From Leptotrichia sp. oral taxon 215 str. W9775 (GTDB lineage: Bacteria > Fusobacteriota > Fusobacteriia > Fusobacteriales > Leptotrichiaceae): 64,000 bases of DNA. The notes below the pieces were generated by a model. That model was not told the DNA's origin. It ran no database searches and saw nothing but the letters and a program-made list of their open reading frames with translations. Below, piece by piece: positions 19,091-26,403 of the stretch. The translations under genes were made by a program, and so were the position numbers. The stretch covers positions 62,001-126,000 of the forward strand of contig NZ_KI272860.1 of assembly GCF_000469505.1 (NCBI RefSeq), written 5' to 3'. Positions within the stretch are counted from its first letter, which is position 1, and each line of letters starts with the position of its first letter.

Positions 19091-19351
19091 TTAAAATATT
19101 ACAAAAATTATTCTCTTTACTACGTAATTTAATATAAAAAGCCCAATTACAGGAGATATGTCGAGATTCATATTTCCTATAGGTATTATTATCCTAAATA
19201 GTTTCAGATATGGCTCTGTAAACTTTTCAACAGTCTGAAATACCTTCGATTTCCTGTAAGGATCAACCCATGAACCTAAAACTGATATTAATATTAAAAA
19301 CGAATAAAAATCTATTGCACTAATAAGCAAACTTCCTAAACTGTATCCCAT
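19091..19351 (-). CDS. yggT: YggT family membrane protein
   Basis: An 86-residue protein with two hydrophobic segments and the family pattern: SAIDFYSFLILISVLGSWVDPYR, then EPYLKLFRIIIPIGNMNLDISPVIGLF. YggT/YlmG proteins are small inner-membrane proteins linked to cell division or osmotic tolerance in some bacteria; the molecular role is unclear. Here it follows pgsA by 47 bases and probably shares the pnp transcript. Confidence 0.85.
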   Translation of the reverse strand: MGYSLGSLLISAIDFYSFLILISVLGSWVDPYRKSKVFQTVEKFTEPYLKLFRIIIPIGNMNLDISPVIGLFILNYVVKRIIFVIF

Positions 19352-19398
19352 ATTTTACCTTATTCTTTCTTTAAAATTATTTTTACATTTATAAAAAT

Positions 19399-19941
19399 TT
19401 ACATAAATACATCTTTAGAATTTAAAATATATTCTAATCCTGAAATTATCGTTAAAATTAACGGAATTAATAACAGAATATTATTTGCAGTATAGCTTAA
19501 CGGAATCAATATAATAATCGTCAAAGCTACCATCTGCGTTGCTGTCTTCCATTTTCCAAGCGTTTCAGCTGCAATAACAACACCTTCAGCCGCCACTATG
19601 GCTCTAAGCCCTGTTATAAGCAGTTCCCTAAAAATAATAATCAGAACAATCCATAAGCTTATCTGATTGTACTTAGCAAGAACTACCAGTGCTGAAATAA
19701 CAAGAAGCTTGTCAGCCAAAGGATCTATCAATTTTCCAAGGTTAGTAACAAGATTATATTTTCTTGCTATCTGACCATCGTAATAATCTGTTATTGAAGC
19801 TCCCACAAATATAATACATGCAAGTATTCTCAATGTTATTGATAATGCCGTATTGCTAGTTCCCAGAGCTATTTCCAGTAAAAATACAAAAGGAATTATC
19901 AAAATCATTCTTAAAGTTGCAAGTTTATTTGGCAGATTCAT
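19399..19941 (-). CDS. pgsA: CDP-diacylglycerol-glycerol-3-phosphate 3-phosphatidyltransferase
   Basis: About 180 residues, several transmembrane helices. The CDP-alcohol phosphotransferase motif is complete: DYYDGQIARKYNLVTNLGK followed by LIDPLADKLLV (DGxxAR, G, D, D spacing). It makes phosphatidylglycerol phosphate, the first step to phosphatidylglycerol and cardiolipin. I use the ATG at 19941; a GTG at 19950 is inside the ribosome-binding region. The start overlaps the last codons of pnp, indicating translational coupling. Confidence 0.92.
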   Translation of the reverse strand: MNLPNKLATLRMILIIPFVFLLEIALGTSNTALSITLRILACIIFVGASITDYYDGQIARKYNLVTNLGKLIDPLADKLLVISALVVLAKYNQISLWIVLIIIFRELLITGLRAIVAAEGVVIAAETLGKWKTATQMVALTIIILIPLSYTANNILLLIPLILTIISGLEYILNSKDVFM

Positions 19942-22069
19942 CCTTACCACCTTCTCCTTTATTTTCTTTAGGAATTAAAGCTTTCATACTTAAATTAAAT
20001 TTATTTTCATCTTCCAATGTTATTACTTTTACTTTTACAATTTGTCCTTCCTTCAGTACATCTTCAACCTTTCCTACTCTTTTATCACTTATTTCAGAAA
20101 TGTGAAGTAATCCTTCCTTACCTGGAAGAACTTCTACAAATGCACCGAATTTCATAAGTTTTGTTACTTTTCCTTCATAGATTGCGTTAAGTTCCACTGA
20201 TTGAGTCTGTCTTTTTACAAGCTCTATAGCTTTTTTCATCATTTCAGGATCTTTTCCGAATATTGCTACACTTCCGTCATCTTCTATATCGATTGAAACT
20301 CCTGTTTCTTCAATTATAGCTTTTATAACTTTTCCTGCCGGTCCAATTAATCCTGCTATTTTAGAAGGCTCTATTTTCATCAGTTCAATTTTTGGTGCAT
20401 TTTCAGCAACTTCAGGTCTTGGTTCACTTATAACTGATTCCATTTTATCTATTATGAACATTCTTCCTTCAAGTGCCTGTCTCAATGCTATTTCCATTAT
20501 TTCCCTTGTGATTCCTTCTATTTTAATATCCATTTGAATAGCAGTTATACCTTTTCTTGTTCCTGCCACTTTAAAGTCCATATCTCCAAGGTGATCTTCA
20601 AGTCCTTGTATATCAGTTAATACAGTAAATGTATCTCCTTCTTTTATAAGTCCCATAGCAATTCCTGCAACAGTTGATTTTATAGGTACTCCTGCTGCCA
20701 TAAGTGCCAATGAACCACCACAAATACTTGCCTGAGATGAAGAACCATTTGATTCAGTAATTTCTGAAACAAGTCTTACAGTATATGGGAATTCATCCTG
20801 TGAAGGCATTACATACTTCAATGCTCTTTCAGCAAGGTTTCCGTGCCCAAGTTCTCTTCTTCCTGGAGCTCTCATAAATCCTGCTTCTCCTACTGAATAT
20901 GGAGGGAAATTATAATGCAGGAAGAATTTCTTTCTTGATTCATCTTCCATTCCATCTACTATCTGCTCATCTGCTTTACTTCCCAGAGTTGCAACTACCA
21001 ATGCCTGAGTTTCCCCTCTTGTAAACAATGCTGAACCATGTGGAACAGGAAGTGTATCTATTTCCACATCAAGTGGTCTGATTTCTGTTGTTGTTCTTCC
21101 GTCAGTTCTATATTTTTTATAAAGTATTGCATCCCTTACTGTTTTCTTTTCTAAATCACGGTAATAGTTTTTAAATACTTTTTCAAGATCTTCAGGTATT
21201 TCCTTATTTTCTTCTTCAAGTTTTGCAGTATATTTATCAAAAAGTTCTATTTCAAGATTGTCTATTGCTTCGTATTTTTCCAATTTACCAGGTGTCATTA
21301 TTGCCGCTTCAAGTTCTGCCGCAAAACCGTCAATAAATTCTTTTACTTCAGCGTCAGTTTCCTGTTTTTCAAACTCATATTTTACAACTTCAAACTGTGA
21401 CAGGAATTTATCCTGTTCAGCACAGATTTCCTTTATTCTTTCATGCCCAAACATTATAGCTTCCAGCATTACATCCTCAGAAACTTCTTTTGCTCCTGCT
21501 TCAACCATTGTCACTGCATCTTTTGTTCCAGCAACAGACAGTTCAATTTCACTTGCTTCAAGCTGTTCAGGTGTAGGATTTAAAATGTATTCTCCATTAA
21601 TATATCCAACAGTTACTCCTGCCACTGTTCCTGCAAATGGAATATCAGACAATCCTAAAGCCATTGAAACTCCTATTGTTGCAAGATTTTCAGGCTGATT
21701 AACTTCATCATATGAAATTACTGTTATGACAATATGTACCGCATTTAAAAATCCTTCAGGAAATAATGGTCTTATTGGTCTATCTACCAATCTTGAAATT
21801 AATATTTCCTCTGTTGAAGGCTTTGATTCCCTTTTAATAAATCCTCCAGGGAACTTTCCTGAAGCGTAGAATTTTTCAATATAATCTACTGTCAATGGGA
21901 AGAAATCCTGACCTTCCCTAACATCCTTACTTCTAGTTGCAGTTACAAGCAGAACAGTTCCTCCGCATTGGACAATTACTGAACCTCCAGCCTGTCTTGC
22001 AATTTTTCCTGTGCTTATTTTTACTTGTTGAGTTCCTAAATTGAACCCGTAGTTTTTTTCATCAAACAT
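19925..22069 (-). CDS. pnp: Polyribonucleotide nucleotidyltransferase (PNPase)
   Basis: 714 residues: two RNase PH-like domains separated by a helical region, then KH (KIAGLIGPAGKVIKAI) and S1 (YEGKVTKLMKFGAFVEVLPG) RNA-binding domains. RAPGRRELGHGNLAERAL is highly conserved. It degrades RNA 3' to 5' with phosphate. It has a consensus promoter (22199-22227) and an extreme 5' hairpin (22109-22189) that looks like the RNase III-processed leader controlling pnp in enterobacteria. AGGAGG precedes the ATG. pgsA and yggT follow in the same unit. Confidence 0.95.
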   Translation of the reverse strand: MFDEKNYGFNLGTQQVKISTGKIARQAGGSVIVQCGGTVLLVTATRSKDVREGQDFFPLTVDYIEKFYASGKFPGGFIKRESKPSTEEILISRLVDRPIRPLFPEGFLNAVHIVITVISYDEVNQPENLATIGVSMALGLSDIPFAGTVAGVTVGYINGEYILNPTPEQLEASEIELSVAGTKDAVTMVEAGAKEVSEDVMLEAIMFGHERIKEICAEQDKFLSQFEVVKYEFEKQETDAEVKEFIDGFAAELEAAIMTPGKLEKYEAIDNLEIELFDKYTAKLEEENKEIPEDLEKVFKNYYRDLEKKTVRDAILYKKYRTDGRTTTEIRPLDVEIDTLPVPHGSALFTRGETQALVVATLGSKADEQIVDGMEDESRKKFFLHYNFPPYSVGEAGFMRAPGRRELGHGNLAERALKYVMPSQDEFPYTVRLVSEITESNGSSSQASICGGSLALMAAGVPIKSTVAGIAMGLIKEGDTFTVLTDIQGLEDHLGDMDFKVAGTRKGITAIQMDIKIEGITREIMEIALRQALEGRMFIIDKMESVISEPRPEVAENAPKIELMKIEPSKIAGLIGPAGKVIKAIIEETGVSIDIEDDGSVAIFGKDPEMMKKAIELVKRQTQSVELNAIYEGKVTKLMKFGAFVEVLPGKEGLLHISEISDKRVGKVEDVLKEGQIVKVKVITLEDENKFNLSMKALIPKENKGEGGKDESAK

Positions 22070-22108
22070 TTACTTCCTCCTAAATTTACCTTTTTCAATT
22101 TTCTAAAA

Positions 22109-22189
22109 TCAAGAAGGGAGCAAATAATAGTAAAAAACTTTATTTTCCAATAAAATTCTTTACAATTACTTACTCAAATACCTTCTTGA
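22109..22189 (-). promoter_or_regulatory. Long near-perfect leader hairpin of the pnp mRNA
   Basis: In the minus-strand RNA an outer 9-bp stem (UCAAGAAGG with CCUUCUUGA; plus-strand 22181-22189 and 22109-22117) continues, after a 5-nt bulge, into a 27-position inner stem (22149-22175 with 22118-22144) closed by GGAA. The inner stem has one U-U mismatch and four G-U pairs. Those four would be A-C mismatches on the other strand, so the structure is built for the pnp transcript. It begins within a few bases of the predicted transcription start. Confidence 0.8.
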
Positions 22190-22198
22190 ATTTTAATA

Positions 22199-22227
22199 AT
22201 TATATCATTTTTATAAGATTTTTACAA
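22199..22227 (-). promoter_or_regulatory. Promoter of pnp
   Basis: TTGTAA, 17 bp, TATAAT on the minus strand, placing the start of transcription at the base of the leader hairpin. Confidence 0.75.
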
Positions 22228-22363
22228 TATCATATTTTTTTCTATTTACAAAATGAAAGATAGCAAAAATTTTAAGAATGAAAATATTGAAGATATTATT
22301 GAAAAAATAGTATGGAAAAAGAAAAGAAAATAATAAAATTACTGACAAAGAAAAATAAATGTA

Positions 22364-22392
22364 TTGATTTCTTTAAATTTTTGTAGTATGTT
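22364..22392 (+). promoter_or_regulatory. Possible promoter of the small membrane protein gene
   Basis: TTGATT, 17 bp, TATGTT on the plus strand, 32 bp before the ATG. The gap from the pnp promoter to here also holds a 26-codon ATG frame (22253-22333, Lys-rich) without a ribosome-binding site, which I do not call. Confidence 0.45.
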
Positions 22393-22423
22393 ATTTATAT
22401 AGATTGTCTGGAAGGTGATTAAT

Positions 22424-22660
22424 ATGAAAAAAATAAAATCTATAATTAAAAATAAAGATAAATATACAATTCAAGAAAAAATATTATTTATAATTGTGGC
22501 AAGTATAGCTATATTAATATTCGCTCCATTTTCTGTTGTATTTTTTCTTATTCTTGCAGGAATTTTGATTCTACTAGGGCCAATCGGATGGATACTACTG
22601 GCTATGTTATGTATATTTATTTATTCAATAATAAAAGAAAATTCAGACGGCTTGTTATAA
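22424..22660 (+). CDS. Small membrane protein of unknown function
   Basis: 78 residues from the ATG at 22424, with GGAAGG eight bases upstream; a GTG nine bases earlier is less likely. A basic N-terminus (MKKIKSIIKNKDKY) is followed by two hydrophobic helices (about residues 20-45 and 48-70) containing Gly/Pro (LIPGP-like GILILLGPIGW) and ending KENSDGLL. I do not recognise a family. It is one of the few plus-strand genes and lies just before the toxin-like locus. No homology-based function can be given. Confidence 0.65.
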   Translation: MKKIKSIIKNKDKYTIQEKILFIIVASIAILIFAPFSVVFFLILAGILILLGPIGWILLAMLCIFIYSIIKENSDGLL

Positions 22661-22769
22661 GTTGTTTTTTTAATTTTTCACATTTTCATACTTTATTTTA
22701 GCTCTCTGAATAGTTGACACATTTATATACGGATGTCCTAGCACAAAAATGTGTTCGGGTAAAATAAAT

Positions 22770-22798
22770 TTGCATAAAATATAGTAATCTGATATAAT
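22770..22798 (+). promoter_or_regulatory. Promoter of a candidate small RNA
   Basis: TTGCAT, exactly 17 bp, TATAAT on the plus strand. Only about 90 bp separate it from the terminator at 22865-22888, with no ORF between. Confidence 0.65.
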
Positions 22799-22804
22799 AA
22801 AGTT

Positions 22805-22888
22805 ACCTTAAGGTAGACCCTCAAAGGGTAACTTGTATAGAATTTAAAATTTTGTGACAAAACTGACTGGATTTTTCCAGTCTTTTTT
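22805..22888 (+). ncRNA. Candidate small RNA, possible antitoxin
   Basis: A transcript from the promoter at 22770 would be about 85 nt and would end at an intrinsic terminator (GACTGG 22865-22870, CCAGTC 22877-22882, then six T). It contains a stem-loop region (ACCCT-CAA-AGGGT) and a 16-nt stretch, CTTGTATAGAATTTAA (22832-22847), that is the exact reverse complement of 22920-22935, which reaches into the ribosome-binding site of the downstream mini-ORF. A second stretch (around 22815-22829) can pair, imperfectly, with the mRNA 3' region near 23015-23027. Confidence 0.5.
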
Positions 22889-22946
22889 GTTATAATCTTT
22901 ATCGGCTTCACAAAAGCCATAAATTCTATACAAGGAGGTACTGCTA

Positions 22947-22982
22947 TGCTTAAAGTAATAGTTGTACTGATTTTTATTTTAA
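22947..22982 (+). CDS. Mini-ORF for a hydrophobic peptide, possible (perhaps frameshifted) type I toxin
   Basis: A perfect AAGGAGGT (22933-22940) lies six bases before an ATG that encodes MLKVIVVLIFI and then stops. Reading on after one extra T in the T-run at 22978-22980 would give an 18-residue peptide ending LISYNLF, of the same hydrophobic style as Ibs-type toxins. Upstream, TATAAT (22891-22896) preceded by a poor -35 (TGGATT) would start an mRNA at a 5' hairpin (GGCTT/AAGCC, 22904-22918). A terminator follows at 23032-23058. Translation is supported only by the ribosome-binding site and architecture; a leader peptide is an alternative. Confidence 0.4.
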
Positions 22983-23031
22983 TCAGTTACAATTTATTTT
23001 AACCATTCAGACCTCAACCCTTAGGGGTATT

Positions 23032-23058
23032 AATAGGCTTTTACCGGGCCTATTTTTT
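23032..23058 (+). terminator. Terminator after the mini-ORF
   Basis: AATAGGC (23032-23038) and GCCTATT (23048-23054) followed by a T-run, on the plus strand. From here to 23224 I see no gene or structure. Confidence 0.75.
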
Positions 23059-23224
23059 ATTGTCATTAACCGAAACCATTTTTGGACTGGCGAATATATT
23101 AAATTATCTATTTTATTTTAATTCTGAAGCTCATAAACGCCCCAAATTTTGTTTTATTTCAAATATCCCTATCCTCACTGTTATTCAGTTTATTAAATTC
23201 ATTTGTCTACTAATTAATAAGAAA

Positions 23225-23292
23225 AACTGCCTCAAATAGATTAAATCACTGAAAATAACCTTTATTTCAATTGATTTCTTTTTGAGACAGTT
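23225..23292 (-). terminator. Two-tier terminator after the 154-aa gene
   Basis: AACTGCCTCAAA (23225-23236) pairs with TTTGAGACAGTT (23281-23292) with one mismatch. A second imperfect stem inside extends it, and T5 follows on the minus strand. Confidence 0.65.
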
Positions 23293-23319
23293 ATTTAGCT
23301 ACCTGTTTTACATTTTTAA

Positions 23320-23784
23320 TTAAAAATTCCTATATGTTTCTATTTTCTCCAGAATATCTTCTAATAGTTGTTCGAAAATAAAGTTGAATCTGTTATCAGC
23401 AGAATGTAAAATAACAAAACAATGATTCGACTTAAAGTCTGCTGACAGGTTTTCAGTTAATTTATCAGATTTATACCTGATTTTTTCCTTTGTTTTTAAC
23501 ATAATAACCTTTTCCCTAATTCCATGACTCCTGATAGGATAAACTGCAAATTTATATTTACCCAGATCAATTGTCATAGCATTTCTCCCTGTGTTCCCTT
23601 CTATCCGGTATTTTTCCCCTCCTTCACAAATATTGTCCTCAATATACTTTTCAACCTCTAAAGAGTTTCTGACTTTCTCAAGGAAATAAAATGCTCCTGT
23701 TACTTCTTTATTTTCTATTTTTACGCCCTCCTCTTTCATTTTTTTATCATTACAAGCTTCTCTCCTTTCTCTTGTTAAAAGCAT
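23320..23784 (-). CDS. Hypothetical protein, 154 aa
   Basis: I do not recognise this protein. It is a soluble, charged chain without signal peptide or membrane segment, with mixed alpha/beta predicted character (YRIEGNTGRNAMTIDLGKYKFAVYPIRSHG in two strands, then an amphipathic C-terminal helix IFEQLLEDILEKIETY). The start is uncertain: no good ribosome-binding site precedes the first ATG, and an internal ATG (MKEEGVKIEN) is possible. It lies 60 bases after the 467-aa gene and ends before its own terminator, so the two are probably one unit. Confidence 0.55.
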   Translation of the reverse strand: MLLTRERREACNDKKMKEEGVKIENKEVTGAFYFLEKVRNSLEVEKYIEDNICEGGEKYRIEGNTGRNAMTIDLGKYKFAVYPIRSHGIREKVIMLKTKEKIRYKSDKLTENLSADFKSNHCFVILHSADNRFNFIFEQLLEDILEKIETYRNF

Positions 23785-23845
23785 CTATAAAAATTTGTAA
23801 TGTACCCCAATTATATATAGTATAACCACTTGCAGCTTTTTTATT

Positions 23846-25249
23846 TTAATTATATTCTTTATTACGCATTTTTTCATATTCCTTCATCATATTATCCATA
23901 ATTTTTAAATTATTGTGAAACTCAGCATTTTTCTTAAATCTGCTTTTCTTTCTTCCATCACTTTCCCTATCATTTAACTTTAAAAAGTTTATAGGTTTTT
24001 CTGAATAATTTATAACTGTATTCTGAATTTCATCATTAGATACAATAAGAATCTGGTCAAAATAATCTTTTTCCTCCTTATCTTCCAAATCTAAATATTC
24101 TCTCTTAAACTCATCAAATTTATATATTTCTCTAATCTCCAATAAATCTGATATTTTTCTTAAATTTTCAATATTTTTACTTATTTCTGTGTTTTCCAGG
24201 TCATAAATCATAACAACTCTTATTTTTTCAACTTCCTTATTGTTCCATTCTATTTCTTTTTCTCCTTGATATTTTTCAATATTTTCTCTCAAAATATCTT
24301 CAGCTATTTTATAATCTTCTGTTTCATAACTCCCATACAAAATTTCATTATTAGCTTTTTCCTTTTTTAAAAGGTACTTGTATAACTTAAATTTAAAATA
24401 CGAGTATATTTTTATATCTTCTGTTTCTGATATTTTCCCTAGCATTTCATCCAGTAGCCTAAAATTTTCCTCTTCCTTCAGCTTAACCCCTGATGAAGTT
24501 ACCTGTTTTCTACAGTTTATCTTTTCATTTTTAAAATTTAAAATCAAATATGTAAAAAAATCATATCTTTCACCTTTAGAATTCATTCTCCCATATTTAT
24601 TAAAAAATTCTTCAAGTACTTCATATATATAACATAAATTCTTTATACCCAATTCTTCCTGAAACATTTCTATTTCTATAATTTCCGGTTTTGAAGCTAT
24701 CCCGTTATATACTCTTTCCCATCTTTTCAATAATATATTTTTTACATATTCCTGTCTCACTTTTTCAAATTTGTTTATTTTCAGTTTTATAAGTTCGGCA
24801 GGTTCATCAGATGATATATATTTTTTATAATCTATATCCAAATCATTTAATACAGACCTCAAATCCGATTTCAACGTTGTCCTGTTTTCATTACTTTCCC
24901 AAATTTTTTGTCCAAACCTCATAATATTAATTTTTTTACTGCTTATTAGAATAAAAAGATAAATCATTTCTTTTCTCATTGAATTTAAAAATTTTAAGAA
25001 GAACTTCCATTTTAAAGAATTTTTATTATATTTACCAAAATAGAAGAAACATTTTTTTGTTTCCACTATCTGTCCAAGTTTTTCAGCATTTAACATATGA
25101 TTTACAGTCTTCAGCTTTTCTGAAAAATTTTTCTCTGTAATAATTTTATTTTCAAATGCTTCTTTCTTACTTATAATCTTAAAGTTTAATATTTTTGATA
25201 TCAGTTCTATTTCATCGTAATTAAAATCGAGCAAGAAATTCCACCTCAT
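23846..25249 (-). CDS. Hypothetical protein, 467 aa; possible Mga/PRD-type regulator
   Basis: Not recognised with confidence. It is Lys/Glu-rich and mostly helical. The N-terminus (FNYDEIELISKILNF through AEKLGQIV) could hold a helix-turn-helix. The centre is helical, like PRD modules. The part near 345-410 (IRVVMIYDLENTEISKNIENL, then FDQILIVSN) reads like a small alpha/beta domain of the PTS IIB sort. That order would fit an Mga/AtxA-like regulator, but the similarity is only by eye. ATG follows ACAGGT, a weak ribosome-binding site. A long hairpin (25282-25340) lies in front of it. Confidence 0.5.
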   Translation of the reverse strand: MRWNFLLDFNYDEIELISKILNFKIISKKEAFENKIITEKNFSEKLKTVNHMLNAEKLGQIVETKKCFFYFGKYNKNSLKWKFFLKFLNSMRKEMIYLFILISSKKINIMRFGQKIWESNENRTTLKSDLRSVLNDLDIDYKKYISSDEPAELIKLKINKFEKVRQEYVKNILLKRWERVYNGIASKPEIIEIEMFQEELGIKNLCYIYEVLEEFFNKYGRMNSKGERYDFFTYLILNFKNEKINCRKQVTSSGVKLKEEENFRLLDEMLGKISETEDIKIYSYFKFKLYKYLLKKEKANNEILYGSYETEDYKIAEDILRENIEKYQGEKEIEWNNKEVEKIRVVMIYDLENTEISKNIENLRKISDLLEIREIYKFDEFKREYLDLEDKEEKDYFDQILIVSNDEIQNTVINYSEKPINFLKLNDRESDGRKKSRFKKNAEFHNNLKIMDNMMKEYEKMRNKEYN

Positions 25250-25281
25250 ACCTGTTTTCTTATATGTTAACAGTTACAAGG

Positions 25282-25340
25282 ACTGATTTTTAGGGGTATC
25301 ATTAATTTTTTATTAATCTTTAAATCGCCCTAAAATCAGT
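25282..25340. promoter_or_regulatory. Long inverted repeat between dusA and the 467-aa gene
   Basis: ACTGATTTTTAGGG (25282-25295) pairs with CCCTAAAATCAGT (25328-25340) with one bulged T; an inner ATTAAT palindrome lies in the loop. It is 47 bp after dusA and 33 bp before the next start. There is no U tail, so it may be a leader structure rather than a terminator. Confidence 0.45.
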
Positions 25341-25386
25341 TGTTTAACTCCTGCTCAATATTAATTAATCATTAAATGATATATTT

Positions 25387-26373
25387 TTATTCAACTTCTA
25401 ATAATAACTTCTTCAGTGTTTCTGAACCTACTTTAGAATCGTTGATTTCACGTTTCCAATATTTGCTTCCCTTTACTCCATGAAATAGTCCATGTGTATG
25501 CATCAGAAAAAGATGCGGACGGTTACCTGTTTTTTCCATTTTTTCTACATATGAAAGCATCTTTTCCATAATTTCTTTTCTCGTAATATTTATTTCCTTA
25601 CCATAATATTTACCAAATTCAGAAAGTATCATGGGATTGTCATAAATTTCACGCCCAAGCATTACTGAATCTACATTTTTTAAATGCTCATCAATTGCTT
25701 CAACAGTTTTTATTCCTCCATTTAGTTCGATATGCAGGTGAGGTTTCTCTTTCTTAATCCTGTATACTTCATCATATCTCAAAGGTGGAATTTCCCTGTT
25801 TTCCCTTGGATCAAGTCCTGCCAGTATGGCAATTCTCGCATGAATAATATACTTATTTACTCCTGCCTGCTCTGTTATATTGATGAAATTAAGCATATCT
25901 TCATACTTATCAAGAAGAGTTCTGCCATAATCATCCGGAAGAACCCCTTTTCCATCAATTCCTATCCTATGTTTTATGGAAACTGTTTTTTTAGTAGCTT
26001 TTTTCATTTCATGCACTATTTCAGCCACTAATTCCGGAAAAGCCATCAGATAGGCTCCCATTGCATTACCGGAAACTCTGTCTGACGGACATCCCACATT
26101 AAGATTTATTTCATCATAGTTATAGTCTTCTGCAATTTTTACTGCTTCATACGCTTCCTTTTTATTTGAAGCTGATATTTGTAAAACTATGGGAGTCTCA
26201 ACTTCATCAAAACTAAGTATATAATCAGTATCACCCTTGATAATAGCCTGTGCCGTTATCATTTCCGTATACAGGGTGACATCCTTGTTTATCATTCTTA
26301 CAAAATTTCTAAAATTTCTGTCTGTTTTATCAACCATTGGTGCAACACTTATTTTACTCTTCATATTTTCCAT
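25387..26373 (-). CDS. dusA: tRNA-dihydrouridine synthase, DusA type
   Basis: 328 residues, FMN-dependent TIM barrel plus helical domain. SVAPMVDKTDRNFR opens the barrel, EINLNVGCPSDRVSGNAMGAYLM holds the catalytic Cys, and KHRIGID is the conserved Lys-His site. The stretch ARIAILAGLDPRENREIPPLRYD corresponds to the DusA hallmark around PxENRxIPPLxY. DusA reduces U20/U20a in the tRNA D-loop. AAGGAATTAGA precedes the ATG. It starts 30 bases from the end of the M48 lipoprotein gene and may be co-transcribed with it. Confidence 0.9.
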   Translation of the reverse strand: MENMKSKISVAPMVDKTDRNFRNFVRMINKDVTLYTEMITAQAIIKGDTDYILSFDEVETPIVLQISASNKKEAYEAVKIAEDYNYDEINLNVGCPSDRVSGNAMGAYLMAFPELVAEIVHEMKKATKKTVSIKHRIGIDGKGVLPDDYGRTLLDKYEDMLNFINITEQAGVNKYIIHARIAILAGLDPRENREIPPLRYDEVYRIKKEKPHLHIELNGGIKTVEAIDEHLKNVDSVMLGREIYDNPMILSEFGKYYGKEINITRKEIMEKMLSYVEKMEKTGNRPHLFLMHTHGLFHGVKGSKYWKREINDSKVGSETLKKLLLEVE

Positions 26374-26403
26374 TCTAATTCCTTATTTTCTAAATCTTTT
26401 TTA

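Noticed and set aside
21258..21698. 146-codon plus-strand frame opposite pnp
   Set aside because: Shadow of the conserved PNPase frame; Ser/Thr/Ala-rich low-complexity translation and no recognisable motif.
22253..22333. 26-codon Lys-rich ATG frame upstream of the small membrane protein
   Set aside because: No ribosome-binding site, no promoter in phase and no recognisable feature; possibly a gene remnant, not enough to call.
22738..22920. 60-codon minus-strand frame across the toxin-antitoxin-like locus
   Set aside because: It spans a promoter and a terminator of the opposite strand and has no ribosome-binding site; the RNA structures explain the sequence better.
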